In this document: one piece after another, positions 32,788 to 42,617 of the stretch | Position numbering within the stretch: the stretch's first letter is position 1 | Layout of the letters: every line of letters starts with the position of its first letter | Assembly (NCBI RefSeq): GCF_016583825.1 | Contig: NZ_NRRV01000046.1 | Span: forward strand, 1-42,771 | Direction of reading: 5' to 3' | Length of the DNA stretch: 42,771 nt | From: Thiohalocapsa halophila | GTDB lineage: Bacteria; Pseudomonadota; Gammaproteobacteria; Chromatiales; Chromatiaceae | Program-made: the position numbers and the translations under genes | The notes under the pieces: model-generated | What the model saw: the letters and a program-made list of their open reading frames with translations, nothing else | Databases searched by the model: none | Told to the model about the DNA's origin: nothing

Positions 32788-35700
32788 TCAGCCGCGGGCT
32801 GTAGATGCTGCCGAGCCAGCAGGCGCACCTAGCGGGGCGTCAACGGGCCGATCAGCCACCGGCAGGTCGAGCTCCATCAGCAAATCTGCGAGGCGCTTGC
32901 GATTTGAGGCCACGGAGAACTCGCGGTCGACCAGCGCCAGTCCGCCATCGGACAAACGCATCCAGAGATCTGCATCGTGGTACAGGCGAATGACGGCCTC
33001 CGCAAAGGCGCTCGGCCCGTCGGCGATGAGGGCCCCGGACGCATCTTCCAGGCCCAATCCTTCCGCAGCAATCGTGGTGAGCACGCAGGGGACGCCGTAG
33101 GCAAGGCTCGTCACTACCTTGCCCTTCTGCCCGGCACCATAACGCAGCGGCGCCACCGACAGCCGCGCCTTTGCAAAGACGGGCGCGATATCCTCGACGA
33201 ACCCAAGGACGCGAACACCATTCCCGGCAAGCGCTTCCACCTCCGGAACCATGTGGCTGCCGATGATCGACAGCTCCGCGCCGGGCAGCTCTCTACGGAT
33301 CAGGGGCCAGATCTCGCTGCAGAGCCATTGCACCGCGTCGACGTTGGGCGGGTGGCGGAAGCCGCCAACGAACACTAGGCCGCTGCGCTCCTCGAAGCCT
33401 TTGCTGCGACCGGGAATCTCGCGCAGTAGCGGTATTACCCGCACGCGGACGCTCGGTGCCTCCCGCACCAGCAGGTCCCGTTCTGCGCTGCTGATGACGA
33501 TGGTCGTATCGGCACGGTCCATGACGTAGCGCTCAATGCGCTCCATGTCCTCAGCCTCGCGGCTCGTCGGCGTGCCGGTTTCAAGCTCGGCACGCCGGCG
33601 CTCGCGCAGGAAGTGGAGATCGACGGTATTGAAGATGATCCGGGCGCGTGGGCAGGCCGCCCGGACCTTGTCGATGCAGTCGAAGGCGGTCCTGGCACGC
33701 ACCAGCATCACGACATCGAGCTCGCTGCCGCGCTCGCGAATGACCTCATCCACGGACTCGATATACGGGTGGAACAGGCACTCGACGCCGAGGGCCTGCA
33801 GCGCCGTGGTGTAGGCGCCGTAGTGGAGCAGATTCGTCTTTGGGATGAAGGTTATCCGGTAGCCGAAGTCGATCAGCATGCGAAGATAATTGAGCATATC
33901 GACCGACCCGGAATCCTGATCCGGGGTCGGCGTGCAGTCGTCGATCAGCAGCATGCGGGCGATGGGACGGCGGTCCGCGGAGAGCCGCGGCGGCCTGAGC
34001 TCGGGGTCACCGTGGTCGGCGAGCACATGCCGCCATTTGTCGACGAAGATGTCACGGTTTCGAACTTGGTAGGACTTCATCCCGCTGCCCAGATCCGTAC
34101 CGGCCGAAACCCCTTCGTAGTGCACAACCTGCGACAGGGGCTGATACAGGGTCCGCAGGCCCCGCGCGCGCACCATGAAGGCGAGGTCGGTATCCTCGTA
34201 ATAGGCAGGGGCATAGCGCGCATCGAAGCCGCCGAGCTCCTGGAATAGGGCGCGAGGGATCATCAGTGCGGCACCCGAGCAGTAATCGACATCGCGCACG
34301 AAATTGAACTCGGGCGCCGCCGGATCGGAAAGCCGACCCCAATTCCAACCGCTGCCGTCGGCCCAGATGACCCCTCCGGCCTCTTGGAGTCGACCATCGG
34401 CATAAATCAGCTTGCTGCCCACGAGGCCGACGCCGCGGTGGGCATCGAAGGTTGCCACGAGATGATCCAGCCAGCCGGGCAGCACTAGGGTATCGTTGTT
34501 CAGAAAGAACAGATACCTGCCTCGGGCTTCCTGTCCGCCTCGGTTGCAGGAGCCGACGAACCCAAGGTTCTCGGCATTGCGTCGATAGCGGATATCCTCG
34601 CGATCGGCCAGGTGCGCCTCGGTCTCGTCGCTGGAGCAGTCGTCGACGACAAGGACTTCGGTGGCCACACCAGGCAGCGCCTTTGCGATCGAATCCAGGC
34701 AGGCGAGCGTGTAATTCAGCTTGTTGTGAACAGGAATGACGACCGTGACCAGGGGATCATCGGCGGGCCCTCCGGCGATGCGCAGGTCCTCGACCACAGG
34801 CTCGGGCGGTGCCGACGTGGGACCGGCGGCCGCCCGCTTTCCCTGCTCGATCCAGCGCGTCTGCTCGAGCCAAGCCTGATACGGGGTGCTGCCGCTCAGC
34901 AAGGGGCGCAGCCCCCGAAAGATGAGACTCTTGGCTCGGTAGCGCAGCCGCCCCGACAGCGGGACTCGATGCCAGGCATCCTGGACGGTGCTGAGTAGGT
35001 TCCTGCGGGAGGCGCGTGCCGCGCGCCCTGCGCCGCGCACCGGGCGGGTAAGCCTCCACGACAAAGAATGGTAGACCGTGTCGATCTCGTCGTCACGCGC
35101 ATGCAGCGCCGCGGCGACTTCGGCCAACCGCCGGTTGGTGTCGGCCAGTTGCTGTTGGAGGTCTTGGCGAAGCGCACCCGCCTGCTGTCGCTCTTGGTCC
35201 AGGCGGTCTTGAAGCTGGGCGGTCGCCATGCGGTGGCCGACCAGTTCCTTCCACGACTCGCCAGCATCGCCGAGCTGCTTTGAAATCAGCTTGTCGCGAT
35301 CAGCGATGCCACCGTGCAGCCTGTAGTTCTCCTCTCGGAGCCGCACGAGCTGGTCCGCCAGCGGCTGACCGGAGCTTTGCGTCAATGCGAAGGGACGCTG
35401 CGGCGGCGACGGATCAGCGAGCAATTCTGGGTCGAGCCCCCCCTCAGCGACCAGCGGCGGCCGTTCCTGCGGTACGAGATAGGCCCGCCGGTAGTCGAAT
35501 GGCGGGATTAGACCCGGCTCAGCGGAGGGTAGCGGGGGCGGCTCCAGTGTGCTCAGGTGTCGCTCGGCGAAGTGTATCAGCGCGTCATTCACGTCAGGTG
35601 CATCGAGGCCCGGCGGCAGTAACAGACTCCAACGCCAAGACGCGAGCCGCTCCGGGAAGGCGCCCAGCATCGGGGCGGCCACCGGCAGGCCGGCCTGCAT

Positions 35701-38169
35701 GCAGGTGGTCAGCGTATAGCTCCAGGTTTCCGGCCATCGCGCCGGAAACCAGGCTAAATGCGGTGCCAGGTTGCGCAGCCGTCCCGGCAGCTCTGCCTCG
35801 TTGTAAGCGCCATGGACAACAAGCGGGGCCTCCTCCAATGTCGGCAGCGGACCCAGCGGATGCCCGATCAGATGGAGCTCAAGCCGAAGACCTCGTGCCG
35901 CGGCGTCACGCGCCGCCGCGGCGAGCACACCCCGGCCCTTCGCATCGGACAGCTGCCCAAGCACGACGACCCGCAAGGGTGCATCGGGATGCCAGCGGCG
36001 CGGCGCCGGGGCCGGATAGCTCACCCGTTCCGGCAGCTGGTCGTGATGGGCGACCAGGACGTCCAGCTCCGGCCAGACCCGCGTCAGCCGTTGTGCGGTA
36101 TCCCGGCTCGGCGCCAGCACGCGCTCGGCGCCTGCCAGCCAGCCGTGCTGCCCCGCGCGCCAGCCACGTATATCCCGTGAAGCCGCATCCATGTCCCGCG
36201 CGAGGCATGCGGTGCAGACGCCTTCGGCCGGCTGATCACAAAACCGACCATCGCTGTCGATCAGATTGATACGAGGACACACCGGCCGGAAGTCGTGAAC
36301 CGTGACGTCATAGGGCGCCGCCAGATCCCGCAACAGACGGCCGGTCATGTCCTCGATCCCGGCCCCATGGTGCATGTGCGCCCGCTCGATTCGCAGTGCC
36401 TTCAGCAGATCGCGCAGGCGCCGGTAATCGGTGTCCCGATGAAAGGCCAGCTCCGCAGCCTCCGAGCCGCGCTGCCAGGACAAGCTCACCGCACCATCGC
36501 CGTCAGGCCGCAGGACCAATACTTCCGCCTTAGGCTCGAGCCACTGTGCGAGCTCACGCAGATGGCGCTCGACACCACCGCCCAGCGCATGACTGATGAA
36601 GAGCAAGCGACGCCGCGGGGAGCGCGCGAGCCGCTGCCAGTCAACCCGCGCGCGCAACGCCCGAGCGGGATCACGCTCGATATGCTCGGCGACCATTAGC
36701 TCATAGGCGGGATGTCGCTCACGCAGCGGTCGCTGGGCGGTCGCCACAAGGGCGTCCTTCTCCGCGCCGAAGCTCACGCCGCCGCAATGACCAATAAAGA
36801 CATCGGCCGCCAGACGATGCCGCCAGCCCTGATAATGGGCGCGCATACTGAAGTCGGCTTCCTCGCCGTAGCCGCGGCCGAATGCTGCCTCATCGAATAT
36901 GCCGACGGCATCCAGGCAATCGCGCCGAATATAGGTGCAGAAGCCGACGGCCGTGGGCAGGTCCACACCGGCGCCGCTGTTAACCTCCCGCATCAGCGCA
37001 TCCAGCGCAGCGACGGTCCAGCCTTCCGGCAAGAGATTGTCACGACAAAACAACGGATAGGCGCAAATCGTGGCACCCGCATTCGCAAAGGGCGTCACGG
37101 TGCCGATATCAGCGGCGCCGTAGGCGGCAGCACGCAACCGATCCAACCAATCGTTCGCCACCTCGGTATCGCTGTTCAGCAGTACGATATCGCGCTCTGG
37201 ATGCAGCCTCATCCCGCGATTCACCGAGGCGACGAAGCCGAGATTACGATCGTTCTCCAGAAGCGTGATCCGGCCTTCTCCGGCCAATTCCCGTAGCCAT
37301 TCGCGCAGGCTCGCATCGGGTCCACAATCATCGACCACGACCAGCTCGAATGCCGCCGCCGCAGAGGAAGCCAGGACGCTCTTCAAGCAGAGCTGCGTTT
37401 CCGCCAAACCGGCATACACCGGTACGATCACCTCTACCGGTTGCTCGTTCGGCAGGACGGTGCCACAAGATGTTGCCCCCGCCGATGAGCGCTCTTCGGG
37501 CGCGCACGAAACGATGAACTGATAAGTCAGCGCGTCGTCGGCTTCCAGGAGCGCCCCGCGCAGCTCCGGTGCCAGCGCATCGACGCGATCTGAGGCGAAC
37601 TCGCTCTGCTCGACCGTTAGCTTCACGGTGTCGAAGGAGTACGACCGCAGCCCGCAGTCTGCCAGCATCCCCCGCAGGGACGATCGGGTAAAAAAGCGAA
37701 TATGCGTTCGATCCAGAAGTCCTTCGTCGCGATAGCGCAGCTCGCCTTGGATGAGCTCGGCAATCAGGCCCGCGTGGGCGACGTTCGGTACCGACAGCAG
37801 CAGCACGCCGTCGGCCTTCAGGAGCGGCTTGAGCCTCAGCAGCAGCTGTTCGGGGGCTCTCAGATGCTCCAGTATGTCGGCGCAAACGATCGCGTCGTAG
37901 CGCGCCTGGCCGACCAAGGCCGCCGGATCATCGTGCTCGAGGTCCGCGACCCAGAGTGAGCGAAACACGGACACGCCGTGGGCCGCGGACGCGGCATCCA
38001 TCTCGATACCGTCGACCAGGCAGGCGCGCTCGTCATGGAGGTAAGCCGCCAGGACCCCGGGGCCGGCGCCCACATCTAGCACCTCCGAGCCTGGCCGGAC
38101 CAAACGCGCGAGCTTGGCCAGTGAATCGTTACCCTTCGGGTCGAAGGCGCGATGGTATTGATGGGACAT
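32788..38169 (-). CDS. Giant multi-domain methyltransferase-glycosyltransferase
   Basis: 1793 residues. Domain order, with approximate residues: class I SAM methyltransferase (1-210, SAM motif VLDVGAGPGVLA near 30); GT2 (243-505, VIVPVYAGLAETQLCLKS, LLNSDTEV as DXD, GYGEEADFSMRA); GT4-like GT-B (520-890, LLFISHALGGGVERHL). A coiled coil (935-1025) ends with SLSWRLTRPVR near 1036. Then come a second GT2 (1140-1395, VVIPVHNKLNYTLACLDS, FFLNNDTLV, YYEDTDL, VVHYEG) and a second GT4 (1400-1780, APLRYGAGQKGK). There is no signal peptide, so it is cytoplasmic. It could add up to four sugars and a methyl group to a surface glycan, acting like a one-chain assembly line. It lies 32 bases after wzt. Confidence 0.92.
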   Translation of the reverse strand: MSHQYHRAFDPKGNDSLAKLARLVRPGSEVLDVGAGPGVLAAYLHDERACLVDGIEMDAASAAHGVSVFRSLWVADLEHDDPAALVGQARYDAIVCADILEHLRAPEQLLLRLKPLLKADGVLLLSVPNVAHAGLIAELIQGELRYRDEGLLDRTHIRFFTRSSLRGMLADCGLRSYSFDTVKLTVEQSEFASDRVDALAPELRGALLEADDALTYQFIVSCAPEERSSAGATSCGTVLPNEQPVEVIVPVYAGLAETQLCLKSVLASSAAAAFELVVVDDCGPDASLREWLRELAGEGRITLLENDRNLGFVASVNRGMRLHPERDIVLLNSDTEVANDWLDRLRAAAYGAADIGTVTPFANAGATICAYPLFCRDNLLPEGWTVAALDALMREVNSGAGVDLPTAVGFCTYIRRDCLDAVGIFDEAAFGRGYGEEADFSMRAHYQGWRHRLAADVFIGHCGGVSFGAEKDALVATAQRPLRERHPAYELMVAEHIERDPARALRARVDWQRLARSPRRRLLFISHALGGGVERHLRELAQWLEPKAEVLVLRPDGDGAVSLSWQRGSEAAELAFHRDTDYRRLRDLLKALRIERAHMHHGAGIEDMTGRLLRDLAAPYDVTVHDFRPVCPRINLIDSDGRFCDQPAEGVCTACLARDMDAASRDIRGWRAGQHGWLAGAERVLAPSRDTAQRLTRVWPELDVLVAHHDQLPERVSYPAPAPRRWHPDAPLRVVVLGQLSDAKGRGVLAAAARDAAARGLRLELHLIGHPLGPLPTLEEAPLVVHGAYNEAELPGRLRNLAPHLAWFPARWPETWSYTLTTCMQAGLPVAAPMLGAFPERLASWRWSLLLPPGLDAPDVNDALIHFAERHLSTLEPPPLPSAEPGLIPPFDYRRAYLVPQERPPLVAEGGLDPELLADPSPPQRPFALTQSSGQPLADQLVRLREENYRLHGGIADRDKLISKQLGDAGESWKELVGHRMATAQLQDRLDQERQQAGALRQDLQQQLADTNRRLAEVAAALHARDDEIDTVYHSLSWRLTRPVRGAGRAARASRRNLLSTVQDAWHRVPLSGRLRYRAKSLIFRGLRPLLSGSTPYQAWLEQTRWIEQGKRAAAGPTSAPPEPVVEDLRIAGGPADDPLVTVVIPVHNKLNYTLACLDSIAKALPGVATEVLVVDDCSSDETEAHLADREDIRYRRNAENLGFVGSCNRGGQEARGRYLFFLNNDTLVLPGWLDHLVATFDAHRGVGLVGSKLIYADGRLQEAGGVIWADGSGWNWGRLSDPAAPEFNFVRDVDYCSGAALMIPRALFQELGGFDARYAPAYYEDTDLAFMVRARGLRTLYQPLSQVVHYEGVSAGTDLGSGMKSYQVRNRDIFVDKWRHVLADHGDPELRPPRLSADRRPIARMLLIDDCTPTPDQDSGSVDMLNYLRMLIDFGYRITFIPKTNLLHYGAYTTALQALGVECLFHPYIESVDEVIRERGSELDVVMLVRARTAFDCIDKVRAACPRARIIFNTVDLHFLRERRRAELETGTPTSREAEDMERIERYVMDRADTTIVISSAERDLLVREAPSVRVRVIPLLREIPGRSKGFEERSGLVFVGGFRHPPNVDAVQWLCSEIWPLIRRELPGAELSIIGSHMVPEVEALAGNGVRVLGFVEDIAPVFAKARLSVAPLRYGAGQKGKVVTSLAYGVPCVLTTIAAEGLGLEDASGALIADGPSAFAEAVIRLYHDADLWMRLSDGGLALVDREFSVASNRKRLADLLMELDLPVADRPVDAPLGAPAGSAASTARG

Positions 38170-38201
38170 GCACTATGCTCAAGTCAAGAGGCTGGGCGTT
38201 C

Positions 38202-39545
38202 TCAGGCGATCCGCCGCAGCTGAATATCCGCCATCGGGATACCGACCAATCCGGTTGTCACGCTGCTCGTATGGGCGCGGAAGAGCAATGCATCGTGTGC
38301 CCAATGGTGCTGAATGTGCTCACTCTGACTACCCTCGGCGACCCCGATATCGATGCTGTACTCACCGGGCGGAAGGATCGGCATCGAGAAGTCGAAGGAC
38401 GCCTCAACGCAATTGCCCGCCACCACAGCCACCGGTTGGTCTGCATACGTCAGAAAGGTATTGTCACCGAACAACAACTGCCCCAGCCGATCCTTGACAA
38501 AAAAGCCAACGATAGGCCGCTCGATATCCAACAGCGCCTGGACCCGTACCATAAGGCGGACGGCACTGCCGCCCACCACCCAAGCCAGTGGTAGCCCATC
38601 TGGTGTGCGCAGCTCGACATTGACGACCTTGGCGCCTCCAGCGCCGAACGAGGTGGCATCAAAATCGAACTCAAAAACCTCGATATCATTTCGGAACGGA
38701 CTGCAGTTCAAGTACTGGAGACGCTGGTCCACGGCCGGTTCCGCCGACCGCTGGATCTCTGGCTCGGCAGCCGTCCTAGCTACCTCGGCCACGCCGAGCT
38801 CCCGGCGCTGCTGCGCATGCAGCGCCGCCAGATACGCCTCACAGGTCTCTTTGGCGGGTCCCTGCTGCTCAATCCGTCCGCGATCGAGCCATATCGCCCG
38901 CTCGCAAAGATTCATGACGGCGCTGGTGTCGTGGCTCACGAACAGCACGGTACCCCGCTCGCGAAAGCGACGCAGAAAACGCATGCACTTCTGCGTGAAG
39001 AAACCATCGCCGACGGCGAGCGCCTCGTCAATGATGAGCACATCGGCGTCTACATGCGCAATCACCGCAAACCCGAGCCGCACGAACATGCCGCTAGAGT
39101 ACGTCTTGACCGGCTGGTCGATAAACTCGCCGATATCCGCGAACGCCAGGATGCAATCCAGGCGCTCGTCGATCTGTTCCGCAGTCAAGCCAAGCAACGC
39201 CGCGTTCAGCTTTGCATTCTCTCGGCCCGTAAACTCGGGGTTGAAACCGGCGCCTAGCTCCAGCAGCGCGGCGACACGCCCGCGTACCGCCATTTCCCCT
39301 GCCGTTGGCGTGAGGGTCCCACAGAGTATCTGCAGCAGGGTCGATTTGCCGGAGCCGTTGCGCCCTATAATGCCGACGGTTTCGCCCACCTGCACCTCGA
39401 ACGAGACATCCTGCAGTGCCCAGAACTCATGAAAGAACTTCCGTCGCCCCCGCCACAGGGCCTGCTTGAGTCGGTCCTGTGGCTTGTCGTAGATCTGATA
39501 GCACTTACTGAGGTGCGCGGCATGTATTGCCGGTTCAGAGAACAT
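38202..39545 (-). CDS. wzt: Wzt-type ABC transporter ATP-binding protein with cargo domain
   Basis: 447 residues. The N-terminal ~240 residues are an ABC ATPase: Walker A GRNGSGKST (61-69), signature YSSGM (149-153), Walker B VLIIDEALAVGD (169-180) and a switch histidine in LFVSHDTSAV. The C-terminal ~190 residues (about 265-445) match the beta-sandwich Wzt_C domain that recognises the modified end of O-antigen-type polysaccharide: FGDNTFLTYADQPVAV, then FDFSMPILPPGEYSIDIGVA. Presence of this domain suggests a capped (for example methylated) glycan, fitting the methyltransferase domains of the operon. The start overlaps the permease gene by 11 bases, indicating coupled translation. Confidence 0.95.
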   Translation of the reverse strand: MFSEPAIHAAHLSKCYQIYDKPQDRLKQALWRGRRKFFHEFWALQDVSFEVQVGETVGIIGRNGSGKSTLLQILCGTLTPTAGEMAVRGRVAALLELGAGFNPEFTGRENAKLNAALLGLTAEQIDERLDCILAFADIGEFIDQPVKTYSSGMFVRLGFAVIAHVDADVLIIDEALAVGDGFFTQKCMRFLRRFRERGTVLFVSHDTSAVMNLCERAIWLDRGRIEQQGPAKETCEAYLAALHAQQRRELGVAEVARTAAEPEIQRSAEPAVDQRLQYLNCSPFRNDIEVFEFDFDATSFGAGGAKVVNVELRTPDGLPLAWVVGGSAVRLMVRVQALLDIERPIVGFFVKDRLGQLLFGDNTFLTYADQPVAVVAGNCVEASFDFSMPILPPGEYSIDIGVAEGSQSEHIQHHWAHDALLFRAHTSSVTTGLVGIPMADIQLRRIA

Positions 39546-40416
39546 CAGCGAAGCCCCGGCGAGATTTCTCGAACCACGCGAACCCGAGCGCCGCGACCAG
39601 AGCGCCCACCGCGAGCGCCACCATCTGTGCAGGCCAGTCTGGAGCCTGTCCGGCGATCAGCACCGCGCGGGTTTGTTCGATGACGAATGTAAGCGGGTTC
39701 AGATACAGAACCGTTCTGTACGGCTCCGGCAGCGCCGTCGCCGGATAAAAGATCGGACTCAAGAATAACAACATTGTTGTCACGGTGCCGGTCATCTGCC
39801 CGATATCACGCAGAAAAACACCCAGCGAGGCGAGTATCCAACTGACCCCGAGAGTACCCAGCAGTAACGGCAGCCAAACCAACGGCAGCCAGAGGATCGT
39901 CGCTGACAGATACCCCTGGGAAAGCACGAGGAAAATGCTAAGAACAACCAGGCTGATAACGGCGTGAAATAACGCAGTGCCAAGCGACACCCAGCAAAGC
40001 AGCTCGAGAGGAAAGCGGACCCGTTTAACGTAATTGACATTAGACAATACCAGTGAGGGAGCACGGTTGATGCATTCCGCCACCAGGCCATGCACGATCA
40101 TACCCGCGAAGAGGTTGATCGCGAACGTCACGCGATCCTCCGCACCGCCGCCCCAGCGCGCCCGGAACACGACGCTGAAAACAAAGGTGTAGATTGCCAG
40201 CATTAACATGGGCGTGATCAGCGACCACAATAGACCCATGGCTGAGCCGCGATACCGACCGGCGACATCGCGACGGATCAGATCCCACAATAACCTGCGC
40301 TGGCGCCACGCCGGGGTTAGAAAATTGAAACGATTTAGCAAACAGGGCCCACCTGTTGTAGCACTTCTGGAATCAAGCGAGATGGCATTGAGCTTTCGCG
40401 CTCCGAGCGTCAGCAC
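39535..40416 (-). CDS. wzm: Wzm-type ABC transporter permease (polysaccharide export)
   Basis: 293 residues of the ABC-2 family. It carries the cytoplasmic entry helix typical of Wzm (LLWDLIRRDVAGRYRGSAMG) and about six transmembrane segments between residues 55 and 285. The family signature region NYVKRVRFPLELLCWVSLG and the LSPIFYP..ALPEPYRT segment are present. Wzm with Wzt exports O-antigen or similar lipid-linked polysaccharide across the inner membrane. The N-terminal ~30 residues before LNRFNFL are not conserved in the family, so a later non-ATG start (TTG at about residue 26) is possible. First gene of the minus-strand glycan operon. Confidence 0.94.
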   Translation of the reverse strand: MLTLGARKLNAISLDSRSATTGGPCLLNRFNFLTPAWRQRRLLWDLIRRDVAGRYRGSAMGLLWSLITPMLMLAIYTFVFSVVFRARWGGGAEDRVTFAINLFAGMIVHGLVAECINRAPSLVLSNVNYVKRVRFPLELLCWVSLGTALFHAVISLVVLSIFLVLSQGYLSATILWLPLVWLPLLLGTLGVSWILASLGVFLRDIGQMTGTVTTMLLFLSPIFYPATALPEPYRTVLYLNPLTFVIEQTRAVLIAGQAPDWPAQMVALAVGALVAALGFAWFEKSRRGFADVL

Positions 40417-41421
40417 CGCCTGCGGAGCACTTCGCGATCCCGACTCGTGGTCTTGGTGTCAACGCCGGACCGATCGCGCCGCGGTGGATTAATTGGCGCA
40501 GGCTTTGCCATCTAATGTATATGCGTTAACCATGCTGTCGGCTACATTTTCTCCAGTCTGATGTCTATAGGACAATGGTCGGCTAGATCGGGACATGTGA
40601 TCAATGTGATTTCCCCCTGTCGTCATCACGACACCCTCGCGGTATGAAAGCTACTTTTCCGCAGGCGGTGATTCGATAAACGGACAGACCCCCTACCGCG
40701 TGGATTCGTGACCGCGCATCGAGGCAGGTCGGAGCCCGCAGCAATGCGAGCGGATTCCGCTGAAGGCGGTCACGCAGTAAACCGAATAGGCAGCGTCAGG
40801 GCGAGAGATAAAGGCGGGGACAGGTGGCGAGGGCACCGGCACCCTGCTCCCAAAGAGCGCTAATCCCTGGAACTTATGCGTAACCTAGCCGATGCCTCGA
40901 TGAATGATCCAATGGCGGAACGGGGACTGAGCATCATCGTGCAGAGCGCTCGGCTATGCAGGGTTCACGCGCGCCGGTCGACGCACCGGCCGTGCAGCCT
41001 TGTCAGAGCGGCATGATGCCGTCCACTGGGCGCTCTGGCAAGAACTCCAGTCAAGTCGTTGTGGCTCGGAGGCTAGGCACCGAAATCCTCCCACCTCCGC
41101 ATCTCCCCGCCCATAGGCAACATGCCGCTAAGCCACGCCCGAAAGTCACCTCGACGACGCAGGGCAGACGCCGAGCAACCGCACCGACCCCCTGCATCGC
41201 AGTGCGCTTCGGGAGACCACCTTCGCAGTCTTCGACCGCCCCCGCGGAGGAAGGGACTGCACCCGGTCCCGACTTCCTGCCCGAGCGTCAAGCCTGGACG
41301 CGGGCGCGCTCGTGGAGCGATTATCTTGATTCGCCAACCTTGAGGGCACCTTGAAAAATTGCCCCCCCGGTAGGCTACCTGAGTAAAATCGAGGGAGTCG
41401 GACATTGACGAGGCCAGAGCC
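40417..41421. other. Kilobase without recognisable genes
   Basis: It lies between the glycan operon and the decayed transposase. Positions 40490-40660 are noticeably less GC-rich and probably carry the operon's promoter, though no clear -35/-10 pair was found on the minus strand. From about 40700 to 41330 there are many short self-complementary segments (for example GCCGGT/ACCGGC at 40974-40991) but no open frame with protein character. It may be debris of a mobile element. Confidence 0.45.
41342..41367. mobile_element. Candidate left end of the IS5-type element
   Basis: GAGGGCACCTTGAAAAATTG followed by a C-run lies about 55 bases before the transposase start, a distance and style fitting the left terminal repeat of IS5-group elements. 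The matching right end was not found in the window, so this is tentative. Confidence 0.3.
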
Positions 41422-42270
41422 ATGCCGCAACCCGGTTTCATCGACCGCCGCCTGGAGAGCATCAGCCGCATGGGTGATCCGCTGGAACGGCTGACCGCGG
41501 AGATTCCGTGGGAGCTGTTCCGCCCGCTGCTGGAGCAACTGCACGAGAAGGAGCGCAAGTCCGCGGCCGGACGCAAGCCGCTGGACGTGTTGCTGATATT
41601 CGAGGTGCTGATCCTGCAGACGCTCTACAACCTCGCCGACGAGGCGGTGGAATATCAGATTCGCGACCGGCTCTCGCTCATGCGCTTCCTCGGCTTGGAG
41701 ATCTACGACAGCCGTGCTCGACGGCGCCACGGTGTGGCGGTTCCGCGCGCGGCTGAAGGAGTTGGTGCTGAGCAAGCCGCTGTTGGGTCGCTTCGGCGAC
41801 TACCTGGCGCAGGCTGGGCTGGAAGCGCGCAACGGGCAGATCGTCGACGCCTCGATCGTGCCCGTACCGATCTAGCGCAACAGCCGCGAGGAGAAACACC
41901 GCATCAAGGCCGGCGAGGAGAACGAGGAGTGGGACGAGCCCAAGCGCCGGCAGAGGGACACCGATGCCCGCTGGACCAAGAAGCACGGCAAGAGTTACTT
42001 TCGGCCACAAGACCCACATCAACGTCAATGCCGAGCACAAGCTCATCCGCGACTACGAGGCCACCGCGGCCAGGTTCCACGACAGCCAGGTGTTCGACGG
42101 CATCCTAGACTCCGGCAACGACGCCGACCCGCAGGTCTGGGCCGACAGCGCCTACCGCAGCGAAGAGACCGAAGGCGCACTGAGCGGGGCGGGCTACGAG
42201 AGCCACATCTGCGAGCAAGGTCAGAGTAACCAACCCCTGAGCGGCGAGCAGCAGGCGGCATTGCGCTCCC
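41422..42270 (+). pseudogene. Broken IS5-family transposase
   Basis: The start reads as a normal IS5-group transposase (MPQPGFIDRRLESI; GRKPLDVLLIFEVLILQTLY; EYQIRDRLSLMRFLGL). Three lesions follow. A one-base frameshift near 41713 moves the VLDGATVWRFRARL segment to the next frame. An in-frame TAG at 41873-41875 stands where the family has Gln in PVPIQRNSREE. A second one-base frameshift near 42005 precedes GHKTHINVNAEHKLIRDYE. The match ends about 42265 (LSGEQQAALR), before the C-terminal catalytic region with its final glutamate, so the 3' end is also lost. It cannot make active transposase. Confidence 0.88.
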
Positions 42271-42617
42271 CGTTAGAAGCCGGGCAGACCACCCCTATCG
42301 CGGACCACACGCACCCGCACACTCTCTCAACTATGCTCAACACCATGAACCCGCTCATCGCCGCCTTACTCTGGGGTTCTTTCGGACGCCCGCGCGACGG
42401 CGCGCCCAGCTTGCAGCCGCTCTGGGACGGACTTGCCCAAATGTCTTACTTCATCGACGCTACAGACCTTACCCACTGCATGCCAGCGACCTCGCAACGT
42501 AGTGCTCAACAAAAGTCCCTGAATCTGGACTGAAAAAGTATAGGGCACGCGCACCGGATGAGTCGAAATCCTTGTCGCCCTGGGGTGCGAGCAAAACTGA
42601 TGTGGCCGCTTACATTG
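42271..42617. other. Sequence between two transposase remnants
   Basis: An open frame continues from the broken IS5 gene to 42533 but shows no similarity to transposase or other family I recognise. No gene, RNA or clear terminal repeat was found. It may include the insertion junction of one of the two elements. Confidence 0.4.
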
